Source of the DNA: Bin87 sp965208015
GTDB taxonomy: Bacteria; Chloroflexota; Dehalococcoidia; Lucifugimonadales; UBA3495
DNA: 64,000 nt
NCBI GenBank assembly: GCA_965208015.1
Contig: OZ242309.1
Coordinates: 1,116,001-1,180,000, forward strand
Reading direction: 5' to 3'
Under the pieces are notes generated by a model. The model was not told the origin of the DNA. It searched no databases and was given only the letters and a program-made list of their open reading frames with translations. The position numbers were made by a program, and so were the translations under genes. Below, piece after piece: positions 42,618 to 51,055 of this stretch. Positions within the stretch are counted from its first letter, which is position 1, and each line of letters opens with the position of its first letter.

Positions 42618-43190
42618 GTGTCAGATAACCCACATCGTGAAGACGCGCAACGCATCGCCGCAGTTGGCGCGGGCGACGAAAAGGCACTGGAGGAGATCTA
42701 CGATCGCTACGCCCAGCGGGTTTTCTCGTTGGCGGTGTCAGTCCTGAAAGACGAAGCGCTGGCCGAAGACGCCGTTCAGGAGGTGTTCTCCAACATCTGG
42801 CTGAAAGCCGATAGCTACCGGCCGGAAATGGCGGCCCCCAGCACCTGGATAATGTCCGTGGCGCACCACAAGGTGGTGGACATGTACCGGTCGCGGAGGC
42901 GCACCACGGATCACACGGTGTATCCGGAGATGGACGCGCTGCATCGGATACCTGACTCCAGGATCAGCGTGGAACGCCAGGTGGAGCGCGGTTTTGACGC
43001 CAGTCTGGTACGCGAGGCGTTGCTGACGCTACCCGAGGAGCAGAGCCGACCACTGTACCTCTCGGCATGGCACGGTTACAGCCAATCAGAGATCTCGAAG
43101 ATGCTGGGAATACCATTGGGGACGGTGAAGACCCGAATGCGTCTCGGCATGCAAAAGCTCAAGACAGCGTTGGAAGCTCATGTGGTCTGA
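42618..43190 (+). CDS. ECF-type RNA polymerase sigma factor
   Basis: About 191 residues. Region 2 is DEKALEEIYDRYAQRVFSLAVSVLKDEALAEDAVQEVFSNIW, which includes the core-binding and -10 recognition helices, and region 4 (LPEEQSRPLYLSAWHGYSQSEISKMLGIPLGTVKTRM) reads the -35 box. The GTG at 42618 follows a GGAGGGG site. It overlaps the anti-sigma gene by 11 bases, which is the usual sigma/anti-sigma gene pair. It probably controls a stress or envelope regulon. Confidence 0.92.
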   Translation: MSDNPHREDAQRIAAVGAGDEKALEEIYDRYAQRVFSLAVSVLKDEALAEDAVQEVFSNIWLKADSYRPEMAAPSTWIMSVAHHKVVDMYRSRRRTTDHTVYPEMDALHRIPDSRISVERQVERGFDASLVREALLTLPEEQSRPLYLSAWHGYSQSEISKMLGIPLGTVKTRMRLGMQKLKTALEAHVV

Positions 43191-44280
43191 CAATCCAGGT
43201 GAAATATACGCCGGATCGGAGCATCCTGAAGGGGAGCTGGCGGCTTTTGCGCTGAACGCGCTGGACGACGCCGAGTTCCAGGCGGTGTTCCACCACGTGA
43301 TCCGGTGTCCGCACTGTCAGGAAGTGCTGCTGGGGTTCCAGGAGACGGCGGCGAGGCTTACGGCCGCGGTTCCGGAGACTCCGCTGCCGGCTGGTCTGAA
43401 GCAACGTGTGCTGGCCAGCTCCGTGGGCCGCAGGAGCGGCCCGGAAACGGGAAGACGCGTTGATCCGGATCCACGTTGGTCGATGCGACGCTTGCGCCGG
43501 TGGCTGGCGCCAGCGGCCATCGGCGTGATGAGCCTTGCGCTGGTGGCATCGCTGGGGTTAATCATGTCGCAGCAGCAGGAGATACACAGCTTGGAAGCCG
43601 AGCGATTGCAGATGGCGGCGCACCAGGAAACGGTCGCGGTGGCGTCGGCCAGCGCGGCGGTGGCTGCGATGACTCCTGCGGACGAGCCGACACAGCTGGA
43701 TTCACCACAGGCGCGGCTCCTACAGCCTCCGGCGCCGGCTGGCCGAGATGTCCGGGCGCGCAGTCCGATGGGTTCGGCGAACCTGACTTCGAACATCAGC
43801 CAGGTTGCGGGTTCATCACAGGTTTCAGCGCAAGCCGACGGCGAGACGGAGTCGGTGGACCTGGTCAAGCAGGAAGTGGCGGACATGGTTGAAGCCACCG
43901 TGTTGTCAGCCCAGCCAGAGACGGAAAAACTTTCGATGACCTCCCCCATGGGCACCGAACCGACGGCCCAGGGTCTGCTGATGCTCCATCCATCCGGGAA
44001 GCAAGGAGTCCTGATGGTGTCCGGGATGCCGGCGGACACCTATCAAATCTGGCTGGTGCGGAACGATGAGAGGATGCTGATCGACCGTATCGTGGTGAAC
44101 GAGCACGACGGGAGCGGTGTCAAGGAGTTGGAACTGGACGAATCGGCGTTCGGGTTCCACGAGGTGGCGCTAATGCCGGACGAACGGCACGGGCCGACCG
44201 TGCCCACGGGCGAGAAGTTCCTGAGCGCGCGCATCATTGGCGGGCCGCCAGTGCCGCCGTCAATCTGGAGAGGGAGGTGA
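43180..44280 (+). CDS. Anti-sigma factor with zinc-finger (ZAS) domain and one membrane segment
   Basis: 366 residues. The cytoplasmic N-terminus has the HxxxCxxC zinc anti-sigma motif (HHVIRCPHCQ near 38-47). A single membrane helix is at about 110-130 (AAIGVMSLALVASLGLIMS). The outer part has an Ala/Pro-rich linker and a C-terminal RskA-like domain (QGVLMVSGMPADTYQIWLV). It would sequester the ECF factor at the membrane until an external signal releases it. It is followed 6 bases later by a small zinc-ribbon gene. Confidence 0.88.
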   Translation: MWSDNPGEIYAGSEHPEGELAAFALNALDDAEFQAVFHHVIRCPHCQEVLLGFQETAARLTAAVPETPLPAGLKQRVLASSVGRRSGPETGRRVDPDPRWSMRRLRRWLAPAAIGVMSLALVASLGLIMSQQQEIHSLEAERLQMAAHQETVAVASASAAVAAMTPADEPTQLDSPQARLLQPPAPAGRDVRARSPMGSANLTSNISQVAGSSQVSAQADGETESVDLVKQEVADMVEATVLSAQPETEKLSMTSPMGTEPTAQGLLMLHPSGKQGVLMVSGMPADTYQIWLVRNDERMLIDRIVVNEHDGSGVKELELDESAFGFHEVALMPDERHGPTVPTGEKFLSARIIGGPPVPPSIWRGR

Positions 44281-44286
44281 TGGAAC

Positions 44287-44439
44287 ATGACCAGCCAGCG
44301 AACCGTACCCCAAGCTCCGCGCCCTCCGAAGCGTGACGACGGGTTGGACTGCGAAATCTGCGGGAACCGCATGTACGAACGCAGTTGCAAGATCATCTGC
44401 CGCAACTGCGGTTTCACCAGGGACTGCTCTGACCCGTAG
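44287..44439 (+). CDS. Small zinc-ribbon protein (50 residues)
   Basis: A 50-residue protein with CEICG near 23, CKIICRNCGF near 34 and a final DCSDP. Four or more cysteines in CxxC pairs indicate a zinc ribbon of the kind found in many small conserved bacterial proteins. Its ATG lies six bases after the anti-sigma stop codon, so it belongs to the sigma/anti-sigma operon. Function unknown. Confidence 0.78.
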   Translation: MTSQRTVPQAPRPPKRDDGLDCEICGNRMYERSCKIICRNCGFTRDCSDP

Positions 44440-44451
44440 CGGTCAGGCGGG

Positions 44452-45873
44452 TTACCGTTCCGGGAACGGCCACCAACCCGGCGCGTTGCGCAGGGGTAGA
44501 TACCGAAAGAGCTCCGGTTGCGCCTCCACGGCGAGGCGCATGGCTTCCAAAACCGGCTCACGGATGGACCGGTGGGCCTGCCGTGAACTCCGGAGCTTGA
44601 ACAGGTGATAGCACTCGCGGAGGTTCATTTTGGACAATATGCGCTGGCGGTGAGCGTGGGTGACGGCGTATTGGGCCACTGCGGGATGCTCGCTGGCCAG
44701 CGCGGAATACAGCCGCTCCGATTGCGAAACGGCCTGATCGAACACACCGGTCAGGCCGGATGCTTCAACCAGGGGAGGCGTGTCGCATCCGTTGGCGACG
44801 GTCAATTGCTGTCCCAGGTAGGTCTGCATCCGGTGACGACGGAATTCCCGCAAGGCGCCGTAGTCGAACACGAACTCGAAAGTGTAGCCGGCCAGCTCGA
44901 ACTCGCGGGGCGGGGCATCATGCGGGCCGATGTCCCGGACAGCGCCGTCGATCATCTCGATCCGCTCCGTTTCGGTCATGGCTTGGGACAAGGCGAGAGC
45001 CTGGCCATAGTCGCCGCCCCGCCGAAACAGCAAGGCCGCTGAGAGTCTGCGCGTGGCGTCGTGGTCGTAGTCGAGCAGCCTGACGGATACCGGCGCAGCG
45101 TTGGGGGCCTCCTCATCCTCAGCGGGACGTATCCTCCGGGGTCCAGCGAGGTAGGGGTTGTGGTCGGCATACTTGACGAGGGTGGGAGTGATCGAGCGGC
45201 CCCGTTCGCGCAACTCCGCGCCCACATCGCGCTCCTCGGCCAATTCCGAGGACATCAGCTTGCTGATGGCATGCTCCAGTGTGCGGGCATTGGCGGTCAG
45301 TCCGACGTTGGTGAGGGTGGACGCGGGCAGGACGGCGCGGCAGGCGTCGGTGGCTTGGCGGCGCAACCGCAGGACGTAAGCGGAATCGCTTTCGCCGTCG
45401 CGTTGGGAGTGCCGGGACCGCAGATGGGCCATGACACCGTCGATGAGCTGAGCATAGGCCACGAACAACGCGCGGCAGGTGGAGACGTACTCGGCCCGGA
45501 GAGTGGGCTGCGCGTCCAGCTCCGTTGGGACGTGGAAACTCTCCGGGTCGATGACCTGGTAGCGGGAGGACTTTTCGGTGTACGACGCCAGGCGGTTGTC
45601 CTCAAGGGTATCGCAGGCCAGGCGTGATATGTTCTCCACGGCCAGGTGCAGTATCGCGTGCTCGGCCACGGAGGCGTGGCCGTAGCCCACAACCCAGCGT
45701 TCGTTGAAGTCGGCGGCGCGTTCGGCGGAGACCTGCGTGGCGATTTCGTCGAAGGGCTCGGGCCGGCGGGAGGTCATCGCGAAGGTAACCGCGATTTGCT
45801 CCTCGGTGAGTTCGCGCGGCGAGAGGGGGTAGATGCGGCGGGCGTTGCCGGGAGTTGGAGAGGGTAGGGACAT
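44452..45873 (-). CDS. Duplicated ThyX-like (FAD-dependent thymidylate synthase family) protein
   Basis: 473 residues, about twice the length of ThyX, formed by two ThyX-like halves. The N-terminal half has VVGYGHASVAEHAILHLAVENIS and a degenerate RxxSxxxxSxR motif (NRLASYTEKSSRYQ). The C-terminal half has the RHR part in REFRRHRMQTYLGQQLT and NLRECYHLFKLRSSRQAH. The ThyX motif RHRxxSxxxxSxR is thus split over the two halves. It may still form dUMP/FAD sites at a pseudo-dimer interface, or be a non-synthase paralogue. Converges with the zinc-ribbon gene, 12 bases apart. Confidence 0.82.
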   Translation of the reverse strand: MSLPSPTPGNARRIYPLSPRELTEEQIAVTFAMTSRRPEPFDEIATQVSAERAADFNERWVVGYGHASVAEHAILHLAVENISRLACDTLEDNRLASYTEKSSRYQVIDPESFHVPTELDAQPTLRAEYVSTCRALFVAYAQLIDGVMAHLRSRHSQRDGESDSAYVLRLRRQATDACRAVLPASTLTNVGLTANARTLEHAISKLMSSELAEERDVGAELRERGRSITPTLVKYADHNPYLAGPRRIRPAEDEEAPNAAPVSVRLLDYDHDATRRLSAALLFRRGGDYGQALALSQAMTETERIEMIDGAVRDIGPHDAPPREFELAGYTFEFVFDYGALREFRRHRMQTYLGQQLTVANGCDTPPLVEASGLTGVFDQAVSQSERLYSALASEHPAVAQYAVTHAHRQRILSKMNLRECYHLFKLRSSRQAHRSIREPVLEAMRLAVEAQPELFRYLPLRNAPGWWPFPER

Positions 45874-45982
45874 CGGGCTGATACCGTGGGATAGCCGCAG
45901 TTCGGCTCGGTTATATCAACCCAAGTTTAGAAAAATCACCAAAAAATCGCCTCTGGCATCGCCGGCCTGATTGCGAAAGTTC

Positions 45983-46011
45983 CTGGATTCTCGCTTGCGC
46001 GGGAATGACGG
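45983..46011. repeat. Dispersed hairpin repeat, CTGGATTC...GGAATGACGG type (second member)
   Basis: TTCTCGC and GCGGGAA pair (one G-T) around TTGC. It resembles the element at 29402-29430 and lies 9 bases before the end of the ThDP gene. Confidence 0.55.
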
Positions 46012-46019
46012 TATCGTGG

Positions 46020-47660
46020 TCAGTTGCGACAAAAGGCGGGGAACCCGTCGGGCATGACGACCTCGATCATGTGGACGCGGCCGGCGGCGACGGAGTCCTG
46101 GACGGCGCGGGTCATTTCAGCGACGTTGTGGACCCGGGCGCCCGGGATTCCGTAAGCATCGGCCAGCTTCATGAAGTCGGGATTGACGAGATCGGTGGCC
46201 ATCTGGCGGTCGCCGCGGTCGCGCTGGTAGCCCTTGAGCACGCCCCAAGCGTTGTCGTTGAAGACCATGACGATGGGATTGATGCCGTATTGCACCGCAG
46301 TACCGAGTTCCTGGGCGTTGTACTGGAAACCGCCGTCGCCGGACACGCAGATCACGGGACTGTCGGGACGGCCGACCTTGGCGCCCATGGAGGCGGGGAA
46401 GGCGAAGCCGAGGCCGGCCCAGCCGTGGGGATACATATAGCTGCGCGGGCGATCCATCTGGAGGCAGCGCACGGCGCGGTTAGCGGGTACGGTGGCGTCA
46501 AGGGAGAAGATAGTGTCGTCCGGAATCACAGACCGGATCGACTCCCACGTCTTCAGCTCAGGCCCCCACTGTTCCTGGAGGCCCGAGTAGATGCTGGACT
46601 TGAGATCGACGATTTCCTGGCGGTACTCGGCACCGACGCTGAGATCGGCGTCGCCGGCTGCGCTCAAAAATTGTCGGACGACTGCGCCACTGTTGGCGGC
46701 GATGGCAACCTCGGTTTCGTAGTTCTTGCCGATGTAATCGCCGTCGAGGAGGACGTGGATGATCTTCTCCGGCAGCTTAACCCCGACCCCGGCGGTGGAC
46801 CGGTAGGGCAGGTTGCTACCCAAGACCAGCGCGACGTCGCAGTCGCCCATCCAATCGAGCACAGGGTTCTGACCCCAGATGCGATTGCCGAGGGCCATGC
46901 CCAGGGACAGCGGATGGCTTTCCGGGAAGGTGCCTTTTGCGCCGTCGCCGGTGACTACAGGAGCGCCGATTTGCTCCGCAAGGCGGATTATGTCATCCGC
47001 GCCGCCGGTGGTATGGATTTCCTCGCCGAGGAAGATGACCGGGCGTTTGGCGCCACGCAGCAGGTTCCAGGCGCGTTCCACCTGAACCGGGTCCCCCTGG
47101 GGCACGTCGGGCTGGCGCGGCTGGAGGACCTCGACTTCGGCATTCTGGCCTAGGAGGTCGGTGGGGACCTCGAGCTCGATGGGGCGGGGACGGCGTTCGC
47201 CGAAGCGAACGAAAGCCTCTACGAAGTGGTCCGGGATGGATTCAATCTGGTTGATGCGAGCGTTCCAGTCGGTCACGGCGGCGAACATGCCCAACTGGTC
47301 TTTGGTCTCGTGGGTCGCCATCTTGCCGCTGCCAACGAATTCGGCTTCAACGTTGGTGGTCACCTGGAGAACGGATGAGGCCGAGAAGTAGGCCTCGCCC
47401 ATCGCGCCGACGGAGTCGGCAGCGCCCGGGCCCGTGCTGGTAAGTATGACCCCGGGCCGGCCGGTGGCGCGGGAGTAGCCGTCGGCCATGTAACCACAGC
47501 CCAACTCCAGACGCCCGCCGATGAACCGGACATCGTCCTGGCGGTCGAACAGCGCGTCGAAAAGGTCGAGGGTATGGACGGAAATGATGCCGAATACCGT
47601 GTCGACACCCTGGGCGTGCAGGGAAGCGACCACGGCCTGGCCGCCGGTCATCTGGGGCAT
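46020..47660 (-). CDS. ThDP-dependent decarboxylase/acetolactate-synthase-like enzyme (copy 3)
   Basis: 546 residues with PYR domain (the activating glutamate in GGRLELGCGYMADGYSRATG), central domain and PP domain with VSGDGGFQYNAQEL and MVFNDNAWG (GDG...NDN). It is the last gene of the five-gene 2-oxoacid dehydrogenase operon, 28 bases after E2. An enzyme of this class so close to E1/E2/E3 suggests it either supplies a 2-oxo acid or aldehyde to the complex or acts on the same substrate. The N-terminal histidine of the usual RHE is replaced by leucine (RLEL). Confidence 0.9.
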   Translation of the reverse strand: MPQMTGGQAVVASLHAQGVDTVFGIISVHTLDLFDALFDRQDDVRFIGGRLELGCGYMADGYSRATGRPGVILTSTGPGAADSVGAMGEAYFSASSVLQVTTNVEAEFVGSGKMATHETKDQLGMFAAVTDWNARINQIESIPDHFVEAFVRFGERRPRPIELEVPTDLLGQNAEVEVLQPRQPDVPQGDPVQVERAWNLLRGAKRPVIFLGEEIHTTGGADDIIRLAEQIGAPVVTGDGAKGTFPESHPLSLGMALGNRIWGQNPVLDWMGDCDVALVLGSNLPYRSTAGVGVKLPEKIIHVLLDGDYIGKNYETEVAIAANSGAVVRQFLSAAGDADLSVGAEYRQEIVDLKSSIYSGLQEQWGPELKTWESIRSVIPDDTIFSLDATVPANRAVRCLQMDRPRSYMYPHGWAGLGFAFPASMGAKVGRPDSPVICVSGDGGFQYNAQELGTAVQYGINPIVMVFNDNAWGVLKGYQRDRGDRQMATDLVNPDFMKLADAYGIPGARVHNVAEMTRAVQDSVAAGRVHMIEVVMPDGFPAFCRN

Positions 47661-47688
47661 GGTGGAAACTCCGAGGGTTGGCTGGGGA

Positions 47689-48912
47689 CTAGAGCAGCAG
47701 GCTGACCGGATTTTCCAGGACCCGCTTGATTTCCATGAGGAACTGGGCCGCCTCAGCGCCGTCGGCGACCCGGTGATCGGTGGAGAGCGTGGCCTTCATC
47801 ATGGTGCCAACCGCCAGTTCGCCGTCGCGGACTACCGGCTGCTGCTTGACGCTGCCCACGGCCAGGATGGCGGCGTGGGGCGGGTAGATGATGGCGGTGA
47901 AGCTCTCGACGTCGAACATGCCCATGTTGCTGATGCTGAACGTCGTGCTGCTGTACTCCTCGTTGCGGAGGGTGCCGCTGTTGGCGCGGGCGATGAGGTC
48001 CTTGGTGGCGGCGGCAATCTGAACCAGGCTCTTGCTCTCGCAGTTGCTGACGCCGGGCAGGATCAGGCCGGATTCCAGGGCGATGGCGATGCCGATGTTC
48101 ATCGCGCCGTGGACCTCGAGGTGGTCGCCGCGGAAGAACGAGTTGAACTTGGGGTGCTTGGCCAGGGCCAGCGCGCAGGCCTTGACCATCAAGTCGTTGA
48201 CGCTGACTCGATTTTCGGGATCGGACTCATCATTCACGTCGCGGCGCAAGGACATGGCCTTCCCCATGTCAATCTCCGCCGTGACGTAGAAGTGCGGAGC
48301 CGTAGATTTGCTGTCGGAGGTGACCCGCGCGATGGTCTGCCGCATGCGGCTGAGTTCGATGCGGGAGTCGGACGGGGCGGCAACAACTTCAGGTGCGGAC
48401 GCCGGCGCCGGAGCGGGTTCGGGAGCTGCCGGAGGTGCCTGGAAGTTTTCGACGTCGCGCTCGGTGATCCGTCCGTTGGGTCCGGTGCCTGTGACCAGCG
48501 AGAGGTCAATGCCGCGTTCGCGCGCGAGGCGCCGGGCGATGGGGGACGCGCGGACGCCTCCGTCGGAAGCAGGGGCCGGCGCTGCGGGAGACTCAGGTTC
48601 CGCCGCTGCCGGGGCAGCCGGAGCCGCCGGGGCCGGGCTGGCGGCAGGCGCGGCGACTTCGGGGACCGATTCGCCGGGCTCGGTGATGATGGCAATGAGC
48701 TCACCAACCGGGACGGCGACGCCGGCCTCGGCGACGATGCGTCCCAGGACACCGCCGGTGTAGGCCTCGAATTCGACCGTGGCCTTGTCCGTCTCGATGT
48801 CGGCGATCACCTCGCCACGGTCGACGGTTTCGCCTTCCTGCTTGTACCAGCGGACGACGGTGCCTTCACGCATATCGTATCCCATCTGGGGCATGACGAC
48901 GTTGGTAGCCAC
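47689..48912 (-). CDS. Dihydrolipoyl acyltransferase, E2 of 2-oxoacid dehydrogenase complex
   Basis: 407 residues: an N-terminal lipoyl domain with the lipoylated Lys43 in IETDKATVEFEAY, an Ala/Pro-rich linker, the E1/E3-binding domain (RASPIARRLARERGIDLSLV near 122), a second linker and the catalytic domain ending in STDHRVADGAEAAQF (HxxxDG). One lipoyl domain only. The family is typical of pyruvate, acetoin or branched-chain complexes; the substrate is decided by E1. The linker composition is rich in Ala/Pro/Glu, which is usual. Confidence 0.93.
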   Translation of the reverse strand: MATNVVMPQMGYDMREGTVVRWYKQEGETVDRGEVIADIETDKATVEFEAYTGGVLGRIVAEAGVAVPVGELIAIITEPGESVPEVAAPAASPAPAAPAAPAAAEPESPAAPAPASDGGVRASPIARRLARERGIDLSLVTGTGPNGRITERDVENFQAPPAAPEPAPAPASAPEVVAAPSDSRIELSRMRQTIARVTSDSKSTAPHFYVTAEIDMGKAMSLRRDVNDESDPENRVSVNDLMVKACALALAKHPKFNSFFRGDHLEVHGAMNIGIAIALESGLILPGVSNCESKSLVQIAAATKDLIARANSGTLRNEEYSSTTFSISNMGMFDVESFTAIIYPPHAAILAVGSVKQQPVVRDGELAVGTMMKATLSTDHRVADGAEAAQFLMEIKRVLENPVSLLL

Positions 48913-48972
48913 GATGTTCTCCTGTGGTTGTCGGGTGTGGGGGTAACGACCGGCTGGCAGCGTTGGGCAGGT

Positions 48973-49956
48973 TCAGGCGCCGTTGACCAGTTTGCGGGCG
49001 GCCGCAGCGACGGATTGGGCGCTGGGGATGGCCATCTGCTCAAGGGGGAAAGAATAGGGTATCGGGACTTCTGCGCCGGCGACGCGGCCCACCGGAGCGT
49101 CCAGGTACTCGAAGGCCTCTTCCTGCACCTGGGACACCAATTCGCCGGCAAAACCGCCCAGGCGGGTGGTTTCCTCGACCATCAGGGCGCGGTGGGTTTT
49201 CTTCACCGAGGCTACCACCGTCTCCATGTCCAGCGGGCGCAGGCAACGCAGGTCGATCACGTCGGCCTCGATGCCCTCGCGGGCGAGGATATCTGCCGCT
49301 TGCTCGGCGACCAGGGCCATGCGGGAGTAGCCGCAGAGCGTTATGTCGCCGCCAGTGCGCGTGATGCCGGCCTGGCCGATGGGAATGCGGAAATCGCCGC
49401 TGTCGGGGGCCTCTCCGCGCGTGCCGTAGAGCAGGATGTGCTCCACGAACATGACCGGGTCGTTGAGTTCCCGGCAGGAGCGGAACAGGCCGATGACGTC
49501 GCGCGGGGTTGAAGGCGTGACAACGGTGAGGCCCGGCACGGAGGCGTACCAGCCTTCGAAGGACTGCGAATGGGTCGCCCCGACGGAAGCGCCGGCGCCG
49601 GTGACGGTGCGGATGATCAGCGGGATCGAGAATTGGCCGCCGGACATGTACCTGATCTTGGCGGCGTGGTTCACGATCTGGTCCATGGCCAGAAGGCTGA
49701 AGTTGATGGTCATCAGCTCGACCACGGGCCGCAGGCCGGCCATGGCGGCACCCACGCCGGCCCCGACGATGACCGATTCGGCCAGGGGGGAGTCCTTGAT
49801 GCGCTTCTTGCCGTACTGCTCCCAGAAACCCTTGGTGACGGCGAAGGCGCCGCCGTAGGGCCCGATGTCCTCCCCCATGAGGAAGACGCGCTCATCCTGA
49901 TCCAGGGCTTCGCGGAGAACTGAGGATACGGCGTCGCGATATGTCATGACCGACAT
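48973..49956 (-). CDS. 2-oxoacid dehydrogenase E1 component, beta subunit
   Basis: 327 residues with the transketolase-type pyrimidine domain (MGEDIGPYGGAFAVTKGFWEQYG) and C-terminal domain (EVPIPYSFPLEQMAIPSAQ). It is similar to the beta subunits of acetoin dehydrogenase and pyruvate dehydrogenase heterotetramers. It pairs with the alpha subunit encoded upstream and hands the acyl group to E2. The spacing to the alpha gene is 29 bases. Confidence 0.93.
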   Translation of the reverse strand: MSVMTYRDAVSSVLREALDQDERVFLMGEDIGPYGGAFAVTKGFWEQYGKKRIKDSPLAESVIVGAGVGAAMAGLRPVVELMTINFSLLAMDQIVNHAAKIRYMSGGQFSIPLIIRTVTGAGASVGATHSQSFEGWYASVPGLTVVTPSTPRDVIGLFRSCRELNDPVMFVEHILLYGTRGEAPDSGDFRIPIGQAGITRTGGDITLCGYSRMALVAEQAADILAREGIEADVIDLRCLRPLDMETVVASVKKTHRALMVEETTRLGGFAGELVSQVQEEAFEYLDAPVGRVAGAEVPIPYSFPLEQMAIPSAQSVAAAARKLVNGA

Positions 49957-49985
49957 GATGGTTCCTCTCGACTGGCTTGGTCGTG

Positions 49986-50993
49986 TTACGCGGGGATACC
50001 TTCAGTCGGTCGATCAGTGTAGACGTGATCGTAGAGGTCGGCGGGTTCGGGCCAGGGAGATGTCTCGCCGAACTCCGCGGCCACCACGATCTCTTCGTCG
50101 ACGCTGGCGTCGATTTCGTCGAAATCCTCCACGGTGGCGATTCCTTCGTCGGTGAGCCAATCGCGGTAGCGAGGAATCGGATCCTGGCCGGCCCAGTAGG
50201 ACACCTCGTCCTCGGGGCGGTAGTTCGCGGGATCGGCGACGGAATGGCCGCGCAGGCGGTAGGTGCGGGCGACGACGAATGCCGGGCCGCTGCCGGCTCG
50301 AACCTCGGCGTTGATCTTTTGCATCAACCCGCGCACCTCGAGGACGTCATTCCCGTCCACCTCGTAGCGCGACATGCCGTAGGCGGCGGCCATCTCGTGC
50401 AGGGAATCCCACATCACGAGGGTTTCCTTGGATGAAGCCCCCATGCCGTACAGGTTATGTTCACAGAAGAAGATGACCGGGAGGTTCCAGATGGCGGCGA
50501 GGTTCATGGCTTCGTGGAACTCGCCCTCGTTGACGGCGCCGTCGCCGAAGAAGCACAGGACGACCTGGTCATCGCCGCGGTACTGCACGGCGAGGGCGAT
50601 GCCGGCGGCGATGCAGAGCTGGCCGCCGACGATGGCATATCCGCCCATGAAGTTCAGGTCGGAGCTGAACAGGTGCATGGAGCCGCCCTTGCCCTTGCTG
50701 CATCCGGTGACCTTGCCCATGAGCTCGGCCATCACCTCGTTGCTGGTCATGCCGCGGGCGAGGGCCTGGCCGTGGTCCCGGTAGTGGGTCACGATGTAAT
50801 CGTCGGGGCGCAGGGTGTTGATGGCCCCGACGGCGATGGCTTCCTCGCCGTTGTAGACGTGGAGGAAACCCTTGATGTTGCCTCGGGTGTACTGCCGCTC
50901 CGACTCTCGCTCAAACTCGCGGATGAGCTTCATCTGCCGGTAGAAACCCAGCAGGTCGGATTTGTCAAGTTCGGGGACGTCCGCTCTCAGCAT
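49986..50993 (-). CDS. 2-oxoacid dehydrogenase E1 component, alpha subunit
   Basis: 335 residues. The ThDP-binding motif is GDGAVNEGEFHEAMNLAAIWNLPVIFFCEHN (GDG...N), and GCSKGKGGSMHLFSSDLNFMGGYAIVGG is the conserved loop of the family. The alpha subunit of pyruvate or acetoin dehydrogenase heterotetramers catalyses oxidative decarboxylation with E1 beta. It starts 62 bases after the lipoamide dehydrogenase gene and is the second gene of the operon. Confidence 0.93.
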   Translation of the reverse strand: MLRADVPELDKSDLLGFYRQMKLIREFERESERQYTRGNIKGFLHVYNGEEAIAVGAINTLRPDDYIVTHYRDHGQALARGMTSNEVMAELMGKVTGCSKGKGGSMHLFSSDLNFMGGYAIVGGQLCIAAGIALAVQYRGDDQVVLCFFGDGAVNEGEFHEAMNLAAIWNLPVIFFCEHNLYGMGASSKETLVMWDSLHEMAAAYGMSRYEVDGNDVLEVRGLMQKINAEVRAGSGPAFVVARTYRLRGHSVADPANYRPEDEVSYWAGQDPIPRYRDWLTDEGIATVEDFDEIDASVDEEIVVAAEFGETSPWPEPADLYDHVYTDRPTEGIPA

Positions 50994-51055
50994 ATCCCTT
51001 CCTCAATGGCAGATTTGCGCCGCCGCCCAAGCCTGGGCGACGTTTGCGCACCGTT

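Noticed and set aside
47521..49512. Long plus-strand frame of 663 codons opposite the E2 and E1 beta genes
   Set aside because: It is the antisense shadow of two well-conserved genes; GC-rich third positions keep stop codons rare on the other strand.
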